Positions 1 through 17,876 of a DNA stretch of 64,000 nucleotides are shown here, piece after piece. A program made the translations under genes and the position numbers. Source of the DNA: Branchiostoma belcheri. Lineage: Eukaryota; Chordata; Leptocardii; Amphioxiformes; Branchiostomatidae. The stretch covers positions 1,790,864 through 1,854,863 of the forward strand of contig NW_017804154.1 in the NCBI RefSeq assembly GCF_001625305.1. Reading direction: 5' to 3'. The notes beneath the pieces are model-generated. The model was not told where the DNA came from. It ran no database searches and worked only from the letters and a program-made list of their open reading frames with translations. The first letter of the stretch is position 1, and the number at the start of each line of letters is the position of its first letter.

Positions 1-1
1 A

Positions 2-690
2 TTATTTACACCCAAACATTTATCACTGAAAATCCACAATGACCATAACAGAGGTACATCTTCTAGTAACAAGTTACGAACGTACCGTTTGTTTAAAACT
101 ATATATAAAGAAGAAGAGTACCTATCGGTTAACAACATACAACACAGGATAGCTGCAACAAAACTCCGAATAAGTTGCCACAAATTACTCATAGAAACGG
201 GACGGCACAACCGCATTCCTCTCCAGAACAGACTCTGTCAATACTGTAACATGAATAGAATAGAAGATGAACAACACTTTATTTTAGACTGTACTTTATA
301 TTCTAATGAAAGATCTGTCCTTTTTAATTATATTAAAGAGAAGTTCCCATACTTTGAACACCTAAGCGCAAATGATAAATTTATATTTTTGATGCGTCTA
401 GACAAACCCTGTATCACAAACATGATCTGCTCCCACATTTTTCACTGTACAAAAAAGCGAGAAGAAGTTGACCTGTCTGTATTAGCTCAGTGACTAGAAC
501 ACTATGTATTAGCTTAGTATAGTACCCTTGTATGTTCCTTATGTATGTATGTCTAAGTCAAGTAGTGCATCTTTTGTCTCCAATTTTCTATATACGTTTG
601 TTATGTGTCTGTCATACTCAGTATCTTGACCTGTACCTAGCCCGTCGTGGCATGAATGTACAATAAAGGTATTTCAATTTCAATTGTACC
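2..690 (+). mobile_element. LINE (non-LTR retrotransposon) 3' end, truncated by window edge
   Basis: An open frame enters from the window edge and runs from base 2 to a TGA at 491-493. It resembles the tail downstream of reverse transcriptase in animal LINEs: KLRTYRLFKTIY, then an Arg/Lys-rich stretch and a Cys/His cluster of the form CxxC...H....C (LCQYC, then HFILDC). A noncoding tail of about 190 bp follows, with AATAAAGG and a short ATTTCA repeat at 665-685, typical of LINE 3' ends. Only the C-terminal part of the polyprotein is present, so the clade cannot be assigned. Similar short tails occur at about 8995-9110 and 18711-18780. Retroelement identity is well supported; the family is not determined. 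Confidence 0.75.
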
Positions 691-877
691 GGGGAAATTC
701 CCATAGCTCGAACAAAAGTTTCACATCATATATTTCACCACCTCTAAAAAAAAGATGAACGTTTAGGCCATCATGAAAACATAGAACTATTTAGACACTG
801 TACACATACGGTGCATACGCGTTATCATGATACAGACGTTGTTTGCCCCATCGATCCACCGTCAGGCAGTGTTCCAA

Positions 878-1474
878 TTAAAAGTCTATAGGAGGCGTCG
901 TGTTGTCCGGCACCTTGCTGTACGAGAGTGAAGTGTCAATAAGGGGTCATGCAGTGGAGTCAATGCGTTATTCTAATGATGTAAGAAAGTCCAGTTCCTT
1001 CACATAGTACGCACGTATGGTGTATAATCTCATTAACTGACAGACATGAACCTCAAATCCCTGTTGTACCAATTGCCCCTTGATGACACATCTTCCTCTT
1101 TTCCATTACCTGTTCCGGTCATCGTGCATCTCCTTGGCTCTGGCGATGACCGCGTCCACACGAATCACAGCTTCAAGAATAGAGGCAGTGACGAAGGGGT
1201 CGCCAGGGTGGTTGTCCTGTGATTCTGCCGACAACAAGGATGCCATTTTATCTTTTTTCATCGAACATATAATGATATATAAATGCATGGCCTATAGAAT
1301 GTAAAGAGGACTAACCAGAAAAGAGCTTTTGTGTTGATAGACTGACGAGCAGTACTAGTAACCTACATGGCCTCAGCGACGTTCTTGGAGAAGAGAGAAA
1401 GAATTCATCTACAACTCACCACAGGGCGCCAGGATGAAAAGTAGGCAGAAGAGAAGCCCGATGGCTGACTTCAT
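878..1474 (-). CDS. Predicted small secreted peptide, three exons, family not recognised
   Basis: Coding exons are 1420-1474, 1110-1224 and 878-917, joined in phases 1 and 2 with GT/AG ends throughout. They give 69 residues. Residues 1-18 are a clear signal peptide: MKSAIG, then a Leu/Phe-rich core, ending APC. The mature part starts ESQDNHPGD, has a likely amphipathic helix (ILEAVIRVDAVIARAKEM) and ends in a Pro/Thr-rich tail with a possible N-glycosylation site (NTT) and IDF-stop. The start at 1474 is chosen because a good acceptor (TTTTGTTATGCAG) lies just 5' of it, implying an upstream untranslated exon; an in-frame ATG at 1486 falls in that intron. The exon 2 acceptor has a weak pyrimidine tract. 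I recognise no family. The single Cys of the product is at the end of the signal peptide, so a disulfide-rich toxin or defensin is unlikely. Confidence 0.55.
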
Positions 1475-4400
1475 GGTTACCTGCATAACAAAAGTAATCA
1501 CGACGAAGATGGTTTGTGTATTGAATTTTGAAACTTATAGGTTAGGTTGGAAGGGAGTTCTGGGTTGTCGTGCTCATCGCTGGGCGGTGTTTGCGGATCT
1601 CAAAACATAAAGAGCCAAGATTCCATCTCACATCCTTGTTCTTTTGTAAACATAACTACTTTTTTTTACTCCCCAGTCCACACCACAGACTAACTAGAGG
1701 CATCAATACCACCACAAGTCTATCGAAGTTTCCATATTAAGATGTATAATTGTGGCTTCATAACCAAATTATACCAATGTTTTACATAGCATCCTTGTTC
1801 AAGTTGTTATTTTCACAGACCAAAAGCAATGCTGTTATATTCTATGAAATATCAAAGAATTGATTGTAACATATTTTTTATACTTTGATGTACGCGGAGA
1901 ATGACATTAGGCGCTAGGTGCAACGAGTTCAAAAGTAAAATGACTGTTCCGGCGTAACGGAGCCGTCCCGTTGATTACTGGATATTTGCCGCTCAACTCT
2001 GCGGTAAAATGTGGGTTTGGGTAGCTTTGCTATCGGCATATACTAGTAAGTATTGACTTCTCATCAATGCACAACTTGCAGTCCATTGTTTCGGCGCAAC
2101 GGAGGCGTCCCGTTGTACTGGATAGTTGCTGCTCACCTCTGCGCCAAAATGTTGGCTATGAAGCCACAAGGAACGACACGTCCCGGCTATTGATTTTTCA
2201 ACTAGAGCGAGCTTACAGCGGTAAGCCCAACTTCCGCCGGCCCGCTAGAGTGTGGGGAGGAGCCGTAACTGCCCAGGAGAGCGAAGATTGTGCTACACAG
2301 ACTAGTATTCTAACCATATCGTAAGGTTTCTTGTCATAGTTCATAAGCAAACGCCAGCAAATATCAAATGTTACATATAATTACATAGCAAATCATTTGT
2401 AGGAATTGGACGGAATCCGAGGGACAAAGCAAATTACGAAAGAAGTAAAAACAATTACACAGCTTAACTACAACAGGTTTAGATTTTGAAACACCTAAAC
2501 CAACAATTTCATGGCATGAATGGATGAAAACGTATAACGTTATATCTATATTTCCCTGGGACTAGATCCGATCCAAATCAAAGCGCTGGTACATCGATAT
2601 CATTCACCTACCTACAACCTGCTAGCATGAAGTAAGCTCTGTTTGAAGATAACGCTGGCGGGTACTTTGATCAATTTGTGCTTGAATATATTTGACAATT
2701 TAACGTGCTGGCGCATTAGAAATCTAAAATAAACAGAATGTAATTCTCCCGTAAAATACAAAGTGTACCATTAAAAGGAAATCAACAAGTGCTATTCATG
2801 TATGAATTATTAGCTTTCTCACCGACAAATGTATCTTGTAAAATGCCGACAGGTAGGACAATGTTTAGTCTGTTACTCGTTTGAGCCCTCCAACTGTCCG
2901 CCTCCCTTCTCTATGAGATTCTCACCGTCCGTTTAATAGTAACAACGACAGAATGGCTGATGCAAAGACTTATCACGTGATTTCCACGACACTTTCTATT
3001 GGTCCGTCTAGATACTTAACCACAACATCACTTCGGTTAGGCTACGTGGCTAGTTATGTACCGTTACTCGTCACCGCACTGTGTCGGCGGAATTGAAAAT
3101 GCAAAGCACCAAGATTCCATCTCACATCCTTGTTGCTATATGAAACCAAGGACATCATATGAATCTCAGGGCTTTTTTATAGAAACACAAGTAGTTTAAT
3201 TGCGTCATGATAATTAGTATGACTGGCGTCAGTAGCGTCCTTGGATTTTCCCCACAGTCTTATGTAAAATTTCATGGACTGTTCGTCTCTCTCATGATGT
3301 ATACTCACATGAAGGTACACGAGCATCAACAGTGTCGCAACATATCAAAGCGACTGGTTTTGTGGAATTCGATGTGTGGAAAAGATAACTAGTTCGTCAG
3401 AGGCGAGTATAGGGGCCAGCAGGGCCGGGGAACCAACTATGATAGTACCCAGGCTAATCCTTGTTGTAAGATTTTCCTCAAGTTGATGAATAAACTTCAT
3501 TGAGTAAAATTTCTTCTATTTGGTGGTATAACCGAAGCCTTGCGTACGTACCACAGAAGTAAGACATCAACGTCGCAAGATATCAAAGACTTGATTGCGA
3601 CATGCTGTGTATACTTTAGTTTGCGCTGGTCCACTACTTTTCTACCAAATGTTTGAAAATAATTTTCTTAAACATTGTGGCGGCTGAGAATTACCTTGTT
3701 CTGTGTAACAAGGAGTGACTGAAAAGCATCATGCGTTAAACTTGGGTTTGGGTAGCTTTCCTATCGGCATACACTAGTAAGTATTAACTTGTCATAAATG
3801 CTCAAGTTGCAGTCCATTGTTCCGCGGAGCCTTCCCGTGGTACTGGATATTTGCTGCTCACCTCTGCGCCAAAATGTTAGCTGTGAGGCCACAAGGAAGG
3901 ACACGTCCCGGCTATTGATTTTTTAACTAGAGCGAGCTTACAGCGGCAAGCCCAACTTCCGCCGGCCCGCAGTACTGCCCAGAAGAGCGAAGTTTTTGTT
4001 ACACAGACTAGTATTCTAACCATATCGTAAGGTTTCTTGTCATAGTTCATAAGCAAACGCCAGCAAATATAAAATATTACGTATCAAATAATTTATAAGA
4101 ATTGAACGGAATCCCGAGGGGCCGACTAAATAGCATGTACAAAAGACGTAAAAACAACAAGAGGTCGATGACTTCATACCTTTGTCATGTATGAGTTTGG
4201 GTTGTCAGAGATATGCTACTGTATATAGTTTGACTTTTATTTTACTGGTATGTGAACCAAAGGATGTGTGTGATACATACGTCGGAGTACAGAAACACGT
4301 TACAAGAGTACAGAAGTCACGATGCTTGACGTCATTATCGCCACCAATTGGTGTATCTTTCGGGTTTAGAGTGCTGTGGAGTTAATATTGGTGGTTTCAT

Positions 4401-5518
4401 TGACTTGCATGCTACTGGGTGCAAAAGATAACTAGTTCGTCAGTGGCGAGTATAAGAGCCGGGGAACCAACTAGGATAGTACCCAGGCTAATCCTTGTTC
4501 TATGGGTTTCCTCGGTCCGAAGTATAAACTTCATTGAGTATAATTTCTTCTCTTTGGTGGTATATCGAAGTCCTGTGTACTACAGAAACATGATATCGAC
4601 GTCGCAAGATACCGAAGACTTGCGACATGTTTTGTATACTTTGATATGCACAGGTGATGGCATTCTTCTTCTCCTTCTCGAGTCACCACTTCAGGAGATG
4701 GCACTAGGGTTGAAGAATCCATAGATTGCCATTGTATGTATTTTTCCAGGCTAGCCCTTTACAATAGCTTTGTCAGCAAGTTGGGAAGCCTAGACAATCA
4801 TTGTCGAACCAATAGATAAATAGATAAATAAATCGTATATTTGATACTTCAACTCTTAATTTATTTATTCACAAGTGGACCATCTGCATATTTTGTAATT
4901 GAGATGTCTTAGTATAGTTACATGTATGTATTGAAGATATTGAAGATATGTATTGAAGATATCAGCGGTGTGCTGTTAATCATTTTCACGGTGCCCGGCG
5001 GTGTGTGTTACGCTTCGGTTACATAAAAGAGTTCATTTTACATCCGTATTGCTTATCCGTGTGTTTATCCCAGTCTTGTATAAATATCACTCACTACGCA
5101 TCTCTCTTGCAAAGAAATCATTTTTCCTGGACACTAAAGCAATATTAGTATCGACAGGGTTGCAGGATATGAAAGAATCGATTGCGACATATTTTGTATA
5201 CTTTGATGTACGCGGGCGATGACATTAGGCGTCAACGGTTAACGACCCCAACGTGAGAAGGTTCGACGCATAAACATTTATAGTAGGGTGCACAGGCAAG
5301 GTACAAAAATCTAATATGGAACAATCAACTCAACGCCCCTACGTACTACAGAAACATGACAACAGCGTCGCAAGATACCAAATACTTGATTGCGACATGT
5401 TTTGTATGCTTCAGTTTGCGCAGAAGATCGACCAGTCTTCCCTCCGCATCTTAAATACGTTAACTCATGTATTCCGTTACAAGTGGACCATCTTTATTTT
5501 GTAATTAAGATGTCTTAA

Positions 5519-5975
5519 GCGATGGTCACAACCCGCCGTACGTGCTTCTGCGTGCTGTCTACGTGCAAAAACGTGGGCAAACGTAGGGCATCCGTGCGTG
5601 GTGAGTACCACCTCCGTACGGAATCCTACGGATTTGGGAGCACGCAGACACACCGTAGAACTTTAAGTGCATGTAAAACCTTTTCCACGTGCGGTCTGCG
5701 GATTCACCACCCGTGCGTGCGAGTACGAGCGACGCGCGTGCCCCGTACGTGTCGTGCGGAAGAAGCACGTGTGAGTACGGCCTCCTTACGGTAAAGTTGC
5801 AATCGCACGAAAATCGTGCGTTGTAAGCACGTACAACTCACTTACCACTTGCGCCACGTACGATGCACGCAACCGCTCACGGCCAGACTTGGCGTGCAGA
5901 TCATACTCTTACACTTTGTGCAACCGTGCGAGTGACGTGCGAGTGACGTGCGTCGACGCCACTCCTTCCCTACGT
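5519..5975. mobile_element. CG-rich CGTACG/CGTGCG insert of unknown class
   Basis: This stretch is dense in CGTACG, CACGTG and CGTGCG words, unlike its AT-rich neighbours. Its flanks match the uninterrupted sequence at about 4870-5000 (GTGGACCATCT ... GATGTCTTA, then AGCGGTGTGCTGTTA), and a third relative near 8850-8960 also lacks it. It therefore looks like an insertion after duplication. I could not define terminal repeats or a target-site duplication, so the ends are approximate. Reading frames through it are open on both strands but look like by-products of composition. Confidence 0.5.
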
Positions 5976-6568
5976 TTTCAGAAAAAACATAGTTATGTCT
6001 TGGAGAGAGCAGATATACAGAGGAGCGGTGTGCTGTTAGTAATTCTCACGGTGCCGGTGTGTACTCCCGTATTGGTGTGCTTTTGTCCGAGTCTGGTGTA
6101 AATATTACTCACTGCGCATCTATTGAAAAAATATAATTTTTACTGAACAAAAACAATGATGCCATCGTCAGCGTCGCAGGATATTAAATGCAAAGAATTG
6201 ATTGTGGCATATTTTGTATACTTTGATGTACGCAGCAGGTGCTGGCATTAGCCGCGGTAACTCGATCTCTTTGATCGATAGACATTATGGTGTATTTCAT
6301 TCCTTTATGTGCGATGTTCCCACTGAATCAAAACCATTTGTACAATGATTGAAAAAAATTCAATGACGAATGGATGTTATAATACATTTGTAATTGGCAG
6401 TAAACGTAGCACAATACATTTCTTTTTTCATGTGAAAATGTAGAAATCTTGTTTTTCTGGCCCGCCTTGTTTTTTCACCCAATTGAATTAGATTTGGAGT
6501 CTGCTGAGGGTGGCATCCATAAAATTTACTTGCTGTGACCTAACACAGAGATTTCAGTCCTTAGTAAG

Positions 6569-6766
6569 GCTGAGGTCACATTTCCAAGCCGGGGCCCGAC
6601 CGGGCATTTTATGGACGGAAAAGTATGATATGAAAGACAATCAAGCACAAAAAAGTTGAAAATATGAACAATGGGAACTATCTGCGTATATTCATGATAT
6701 GAATTGTTAATTTTTCGCTAATCCAAACAGCCCGGCCGGGCCCCGGGTTGGAAATGTGACCTAAGC
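6569..6766. mobile_element. Non-autonomous TIR element (MITE), copy 1
   Basis: About 198 bp bounded by inverted repeats of roughly 38 bp. The left end reads GCTGAGGTCACATTTCC followed by AAGCCGGGGCCCGACCGGGC; the right end is its near reverse complement (GCCCGGCCGGGCCCC, then GGAAATGTGACCTAAGC). The interior is AT-rich and noncoding. It is the same family as the element at 7518-7719. Its flanking target duplication is not clear. Confidence 0.75.
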
Positions 6767-6769
6767 ATT

Positions 6770-6990
6770 AGGGGGGTAAAATACAGGGGGACCTGATCTC
6801 TATAGCGGTGTCGCCCATGGAGGATCCAAATCGCTGGCGATTTCGCCCCTGGGTGGATGGGGGGAGGTGAAACCAATGTGGGGGGCGAGGTGGTGGGATT
6901 TGTTTGTGGTGTGTGTGGTCTCTAGTGAAGGGTGGGGTCCCGGCGGGACCAAATATCTAGCGATCCCACCCCTCGGAAGGGGGGGGGGCA
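6770..6990. other. G-rich noncoding stretch
   Basis: Runs of G (for example at 6770-6776 and 6979-6988) and short self-complementary pieces such as GGTCCCGGCGGGACC. No gene was recognised. It may be the degraded end of another repeat or form G-quadruplex structure; neither can be decided by eye. Confidence 0.3.
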
Positions 6991-7517
6991 AATCATGACA
7001 TCGGAGCAACTGAGGCGCCCCGTTGTACTGGATATTTGCCGCTCACCTCTGCGCCAAAATTTTAGCTGTACGTGGTGACCCGGCTATTGATTTTTCAACT
7101 AGAGCGAGCTTACAGCGGCAAGCCCAACTTCCGCCGGCCCGCTAGAGTGCGGGGAGGACCCGTAACCGCCAGGAGAGCGAAGTTTGTGCTACACAGACTA
7201 ATATTTCAGTTATATCGTGTACGTGAGGTTTCATGTCATAGTTCATAAGCAAAGGCCAGCAAATGTCAAATGTTACGTATCATATCATTTATGATAAGAA
7301 CTGCACGGATACTAGGGGCCGACTGAATAGCAAAGTACAAACGAAATAGCGAACGTACTACAGCCAAATAAACTATCAAAATTGCATCATTTGACTAGAT
7401 CTACAGGTTTATATACCGAAACACCTAAACCAACAATATCATGAAATGAATGAACACATATATTTCCTTGTCAACGAGACCCTACCCAAATCAAACCTCT
7501 GGTACACTCTTCACTTA

Positions 7518-7719
7518 TGCTGAGGTCTCATTTCCAAACCGGGGCCCGGCCGGGCAGTCTTATGGAGCGAAAAGTATGATGATAAGGTACAACAAAGCAG
7601 AAAGGATTTTAAAGAATTTCTAATGGGAACTTTATGAGTACTTTATTGATATAGATTTTTGATTTTCCGTTAATCGAAACAGCTCGGCCGGGCCCCGGTT
7701 TGGAAATGTGACCTCAGCA
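7518..7719. mobile_element. Non-autonomous TIR element (MITE), copy 2, with TTA target duplication
   Basis: About 202 bp, with ends TGCTGAGGTCTCATTTCC and GGAAATGTGACCTCAGCA, each continuing into CCGGGGCCCGGCCGGGC or its complement. TTA flanks both sides (7515-7517 and 7720-7722). The paralogous segment near 2595-2620 lacks the element, giving a probable empty site. A three-base TTA duplication would fit the PIF/Harbinger preference for TWA, but no transposase is present, so that class is an inference. Confidence 0.8.
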
Positions 7720-8994
7720 TTACCTAAGACCTGCAGCTGGTAGCCTGTAATAACGTCTGATGAGTAATTTTGATCTATTTGTGAATATATTTGACATTTC
7801 AACGTACTGGCGTATTTAATTAGAAGTCTAAGACATAATGTAATTCTCCCGAACTTCAATCAATCAGTCTATATAGGATATAAAAGTACAATTAAAAGGA
7901 AATCAACAAATAATATTCATGCATTAAGTATCATTATTAGATTTCTTACCGACAAATGTACCTTGTAAATTGCCGACAGGTAGTACACTAGTACTGTTCA
8001 GTCAGTTATTCGTTTGATTCAACCAACTGTCCGCTTCCCCCGAGTCTCTCACCGTCCTTGTGTCAGGGAAAACTAAGAGAGTTCGTTGCAAAGCTTCATC
8101 ACGTGATTTCTAGGACTATTTCTATTGGTCTGTCTAGATACTTATCCCATTATCACTTCGATAAGGCTACGTGGCGAGTTCTGTACCGTTACTGGTCACC
8201 GCACTGTGTCGGCGGATTTGAAAATGCAAAGCACAAAGATTCCATCTCACATCCTTGTTGATATATTCAGCCTTATTGCATATCAAGGCTTTATGATAGC
8301 AACGCAGGATACTCGAGAATGGCCAACAAAAGCCCGTCAAAAGTCAAATTAACAGACGTATGGCAGGTGTCAATAGCGTCCTTATTAGACTTTTCTCACA
8401 GTTTTCTGTAAAATCTTGACAGACTGTTCGTTTCTATCATGATATACCCGTACAGGTGGCTACACAAACAACAACAGTGTCGCAAGATATCAAAGGAATT
8501 GCGATTTATGCATGTTTACTTTTATGTATGCAAAAGATGACTAGTTCCACAAAAGGTGACACATAGGAGCCATGGAAAACCAACTAAGATGGTACCCAAG
8601 CCGATATGATATTACATCCTTGTTGTCAGGCTTTCTCCGCTCTCATAGATATACTTCATGGGCTAAAATTTCTTCTCTATGATGATATATCGATCTAGCC
8701 CTGCGTATCAAAGAAACAACATCACAAGATATAAAGGGATTGATTGACATGTTTTATATATTTTGAACAATTCAAAGATATACCAGGCCTCTGAAACGTT
8801 AAAACGTGCATTTCGTTAGACGTGGACCACTGTACTAATTGCGATACAATTATATCTTGATGTCTTGACGAGACCACATTTATAAAGCAACAATGCACTG
8901 TCTGAGGGGAATAGACTTCATTTTAGATCCGTATCGCTGTGCTTTTATCTCAGTCTTGTGTAAACATCACGCATACTACGCATCTCTATTAAAT

Positions 8995-9110
8995 AACACA
9001 CGAATGTAACAATTGCTTCTTCTATTCTTGTTACCAAGTTATTTAACTTAAGTGCATTTGGCCCGTGTAGGGCGTGAACATGCAATAAAGTTCATTGTCA
9101 TTGTCATTAA
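8995..9110 (+). mobile_element. LINE 3' tail fragment
   Basis: GCCCGTGTAGGGCGTGAAC followed by ATGCAATAAAGTTCATTG and a short CATTGT repeat. The layout matches the tail at 640-690 (GCCCGTCGTGGCATGAATG, ACAATAAAGG, then a short repeat). No coding part is left, so this is a heavily 5'-truncated copy. Confidence 0.5.
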
Positions 9111-9329
9111 AAATATATGAGTTTTACTGAACACAAACAATGGTGCTACCGGCTTAGGGTATTAAAGAATTGACATGTACATTTTATATACTTTGATGTA
9201 CGCAGGTGCTGACATTATCGGTGACGGTTCAAACTAAGGTAGATTGGCTGTAACACGCTTATTTTTTTATCTGGATACTCAGGTCGTAATAACCCTAGAA
9301 TTTGGCCCGTTTCATATTTGAATAATCCT

Positions 9330-9780
9330 CCTGTCAATACCAGATTTTTTTACACTATTGACATGATTTTTCCTGCCAATAGTGCAGAATTGTGCTTTAT
9401 TGACAGGGCCATCCTGTCAATAACAGAAATAAATGCACCATTGACAGGATGGCCCTGTCGACAGTAAATCTTTTCTGTTATTGACAGGACCATCCTGTCA
9501 ATAGTGCAAAATTTTCCGTTATTGACAGGACCATCTTGTCAATGGTACAATTTTTTCTGTTATTGACAGGAAAAATCTTGTCAATAGTAGAAAACCTTGC
9601 GGTATTGGCAGGACCATCCTGTCAATAGCAGAAAATTTTCCACTGATCCTGTCAACAGTGCATTTTTTTCTGTTATTGACAGGATGGTCCTGTCAATAAC
9701 GCAAGTTTTTCCACTATTGACAAGATGGTTCTGTCAATAGTGCAAATTTTCCACTATTGACAGGACGGTCCTGTCAATAT
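9330..9780. repeat. Tandem array of ~41-bp palindromic units
   Basis: Roughly eleven units. Starts of the ATTGAC word lie near 9357, 9399, 9440, 9480, 9521, 9562, 9604, 9675, 9716 and 9756, and a shortened unit lies near 9641. Each unit holds an inverted repeat of the form TATTGACAGGA-n-TCCTGTCAATA, so single strands would form stable hairpins. The pieces between palindromes are AT-rich and alike (GTGCAAAATTTTCC and variants). The centre alternates between ACCA and TGGT types, as if units had flipped. It lies about 0.9 kb upstream of the copine start codon. Confidence 0.85.
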
Positions 9781-10633
9781 CCATAAGCTTACGACAAGGG
9801 ACAAAGCCCTGTTCGCGACTTGCCGCAAAACGTAAAACACGTTTTGCGACTGAAGGGTCAGGGAGGGGCGTGGAGTTGTTGACTTCAAGCGGACTGAGAA
9901 CGTCTTCTAGCAAAGAACAGGTGAGGTTTGAAGAAGTTATATTTTTATGTCAGGGCCTGAAGTACGTGACAGGAGGCTGTCTTGCAGCGTTTCGTGTGGC
10001 GGAGGAAACAGCTCACACGGCCTAGTCCTGGAAACGCCCGTCCGCGGAATGCGGAAGTATTATTATAAAACGAACGAAACATAGATAGTTTGATACTTCT
10101 AGTTTTACTCTCAGTAAACTTGGACATGCACATGGGATGTGGGAGGGGAACGAAAAGGCGAGATCGCCATAATCTATCAGGCGCAAACTGACTCGGTGCA
10201 CAGTACCATAGCATAGGCTCGTGAAGCTAACGTTATTCAAGCTCATTAAATCAGCCCTTCCTGACAAACCAGCAACTCTGTCGTTCGCACTCATCTGGAA
10301 CCAATTTGGCGGTAGATTTTATATTGTTAAACCTGGAATTCAGCCAGGTGACTTTGAATTTTTAATGGAAATGTGATTACTCAGTTCACCATGACTGTGA
10401 GTTATCCTGCATATATTATACACGGGTTTCAAATGTAACTAAATATTAGTGTGATGTCACCTGAGAACCTCCAGTAGCTAGTAGCTACTAAAATTATTAT
10501 TATAAATTTATGGCTACAACAATCGCCTAGCCTCTGGAAGGCAATGGCTTTTTGTATTACATGTATATTGTATAAAGACAACTTGCTATAGATTTTATAA
10601 TATGTGTGGATTATTTGTTACCCCTTTAGAAGG
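9781..10633 (+). promoter_or_regulatory. Copine upstream region, possible 5' untranslated exon
   Basis: The copine start codon at 10634 follows a good acceptor (TTGTTACCCCTTTAG at 10615-10629), so at least one untranslated exon should lie upstream. A candidate donor is at about 9920 (AAGAACAG, then GTGAGG). The first exon and transcription start cannot be fixed from sequence. No TATA box was recognised. Confidence 0.3.
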
Positions 10634-17040
<6,407 letters not shown>

Positions 17041-17768
17041 GCTCTGTGTAGGCAAAAGGTGAACTTTCTACCAGCTCTTAGTGATATAGACCTTTCTAGA
17101 AAGTTGGCAAGGATGAATTTTTCGTATTAATAAGACTGGAGGCATTTTCATGCACAATACATTCCAGCTTTGTTTGCAACAACACAAGTACATGTGCTGT
17201 CCTTTAGCTTCTCAGCTGGTGTAATGCTATTTTATTAGGTTGCTGTCACTAGTCTGGGGAATAATTCTTTGCAAGTAGTCAAATTACCTGTACCTTATAT
17301 GTTATGCTTTCAAGTAATTTTTTTCTAAGTGCTTCCAAATTTGCCTAACAGGAAGCTCCACAACACAGAATGATCAGTGATCACCCTAAGCCTTCCAGGT
17401 TACCTCTATCATTATTAGATGGTAGGATACACATGGCAGTCAGTGAGCAGTTGTGCCCTGAAACAAAAATAACAAAAAACAGCATGCATAACAGCTTGAC
17501 CTTCTGCCATGTCTATTGTGACCTCTACTAATCTAGTATGTCCCTAACCATAATCCTCCCTATTGTTGTTTTGCTGTAACTGATGTATCCATGTGTGTGT
17601 GATGTGCTGTGAGCAGTTTTAGGTTTCTGGCCTGCCGTGCAGTTTGTTTGATGTTGGTTTTGTTTTGCTCAGTTACGACTAAAAATATTGTTGTTTGCAA
17701 GATCTTGGTGTGTTGAAAGACAAAAATAGTAGTATGCTGACACTTGTGTTCATCTCCTATATCTACAG

Positions 17769-17876
17769 AAGCATTCTGCTGAGCTGGCCAAAGCTGTACT
17801 TTCTGAGGTTCCCAGGCAAGTTGTTGCCTACTTCAGTAAGAAGGGCATCCTTCCCAACAATGCCAACCCACTGTGA
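17769..17876 (+). CDS. CPNE: Alternative last exon of the copine gene
   Basis: An acceptor (CTCCTATATCTACAG) is followed by 35 codons and TGA in the same phase 0 as the exon at 16921-17040. The two exons are clearly homologous: KHSAELAKAVLSEVPRQVV here against KAPAALARSVLQELPNQVV there, then AYFSKKGILPNN against QYFKKRGMAPNT. Either can follow exon 14 (16172-16275), so they read as mutually exclusive C-termini from an exon duplication. This version is four residues shorter. Transcript use cannot be seen from DNA. It could be a silent duplicate, but the intact frame, acceptor and stop argue for function. Confidence 0.8.
   Translation, partial: KHSAELAKAVLSEVPRQVVAYFSKKGILPNNANPL

Larger units (their letters stand above)
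1580..9250. repeat. Diverged segmental duplications, three main copies plus fragments
   Basis: Long blocks recur in the same orientation. Block e (GCTCACCTCTGCGCCAAAAT through TCATAGTTCATAAGCAAA) is at about 2090-2400, 3815-4090 and 7000-7290, with a partial copy at about 1945-2000. Block f (CACGTGA, an inverted CCAAT box, then CACATCCTTGTTG) is at about 2925-3135 and 8040-8265, with a fragment at 1590-1640. Block c (AACTAGTTC ... ACCAACTA ... GTACCCA) is at about 3388, 4428 and 8530. A short block ending TATACTTTGATGTACGC appears near 1870, 5190, 6210 and 9180. Copies at about 2.0-3.6 kb and 7.0-8.7 kb are colinear; the middle copy is shortened. No long reading frame is conserved between copies, so these look like duplicated noncoding DNA or an unclassified repeat. 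Confidence 0.75.

Noticed and set aside
5522..5794. Overlapping open frames on both strands in the CG-rich block
   Set aside because: Stops are rare because of base composition; no domain is recognisable and the block looks like an insertion.
9330..9780. CRISPR-like array of palindromic repeats
   Set aside because: The intervening pieces are alike rather than unique spacers, there are no cas genes, and the surrounding DNA is eukaryotic. It is a tandem satellite.
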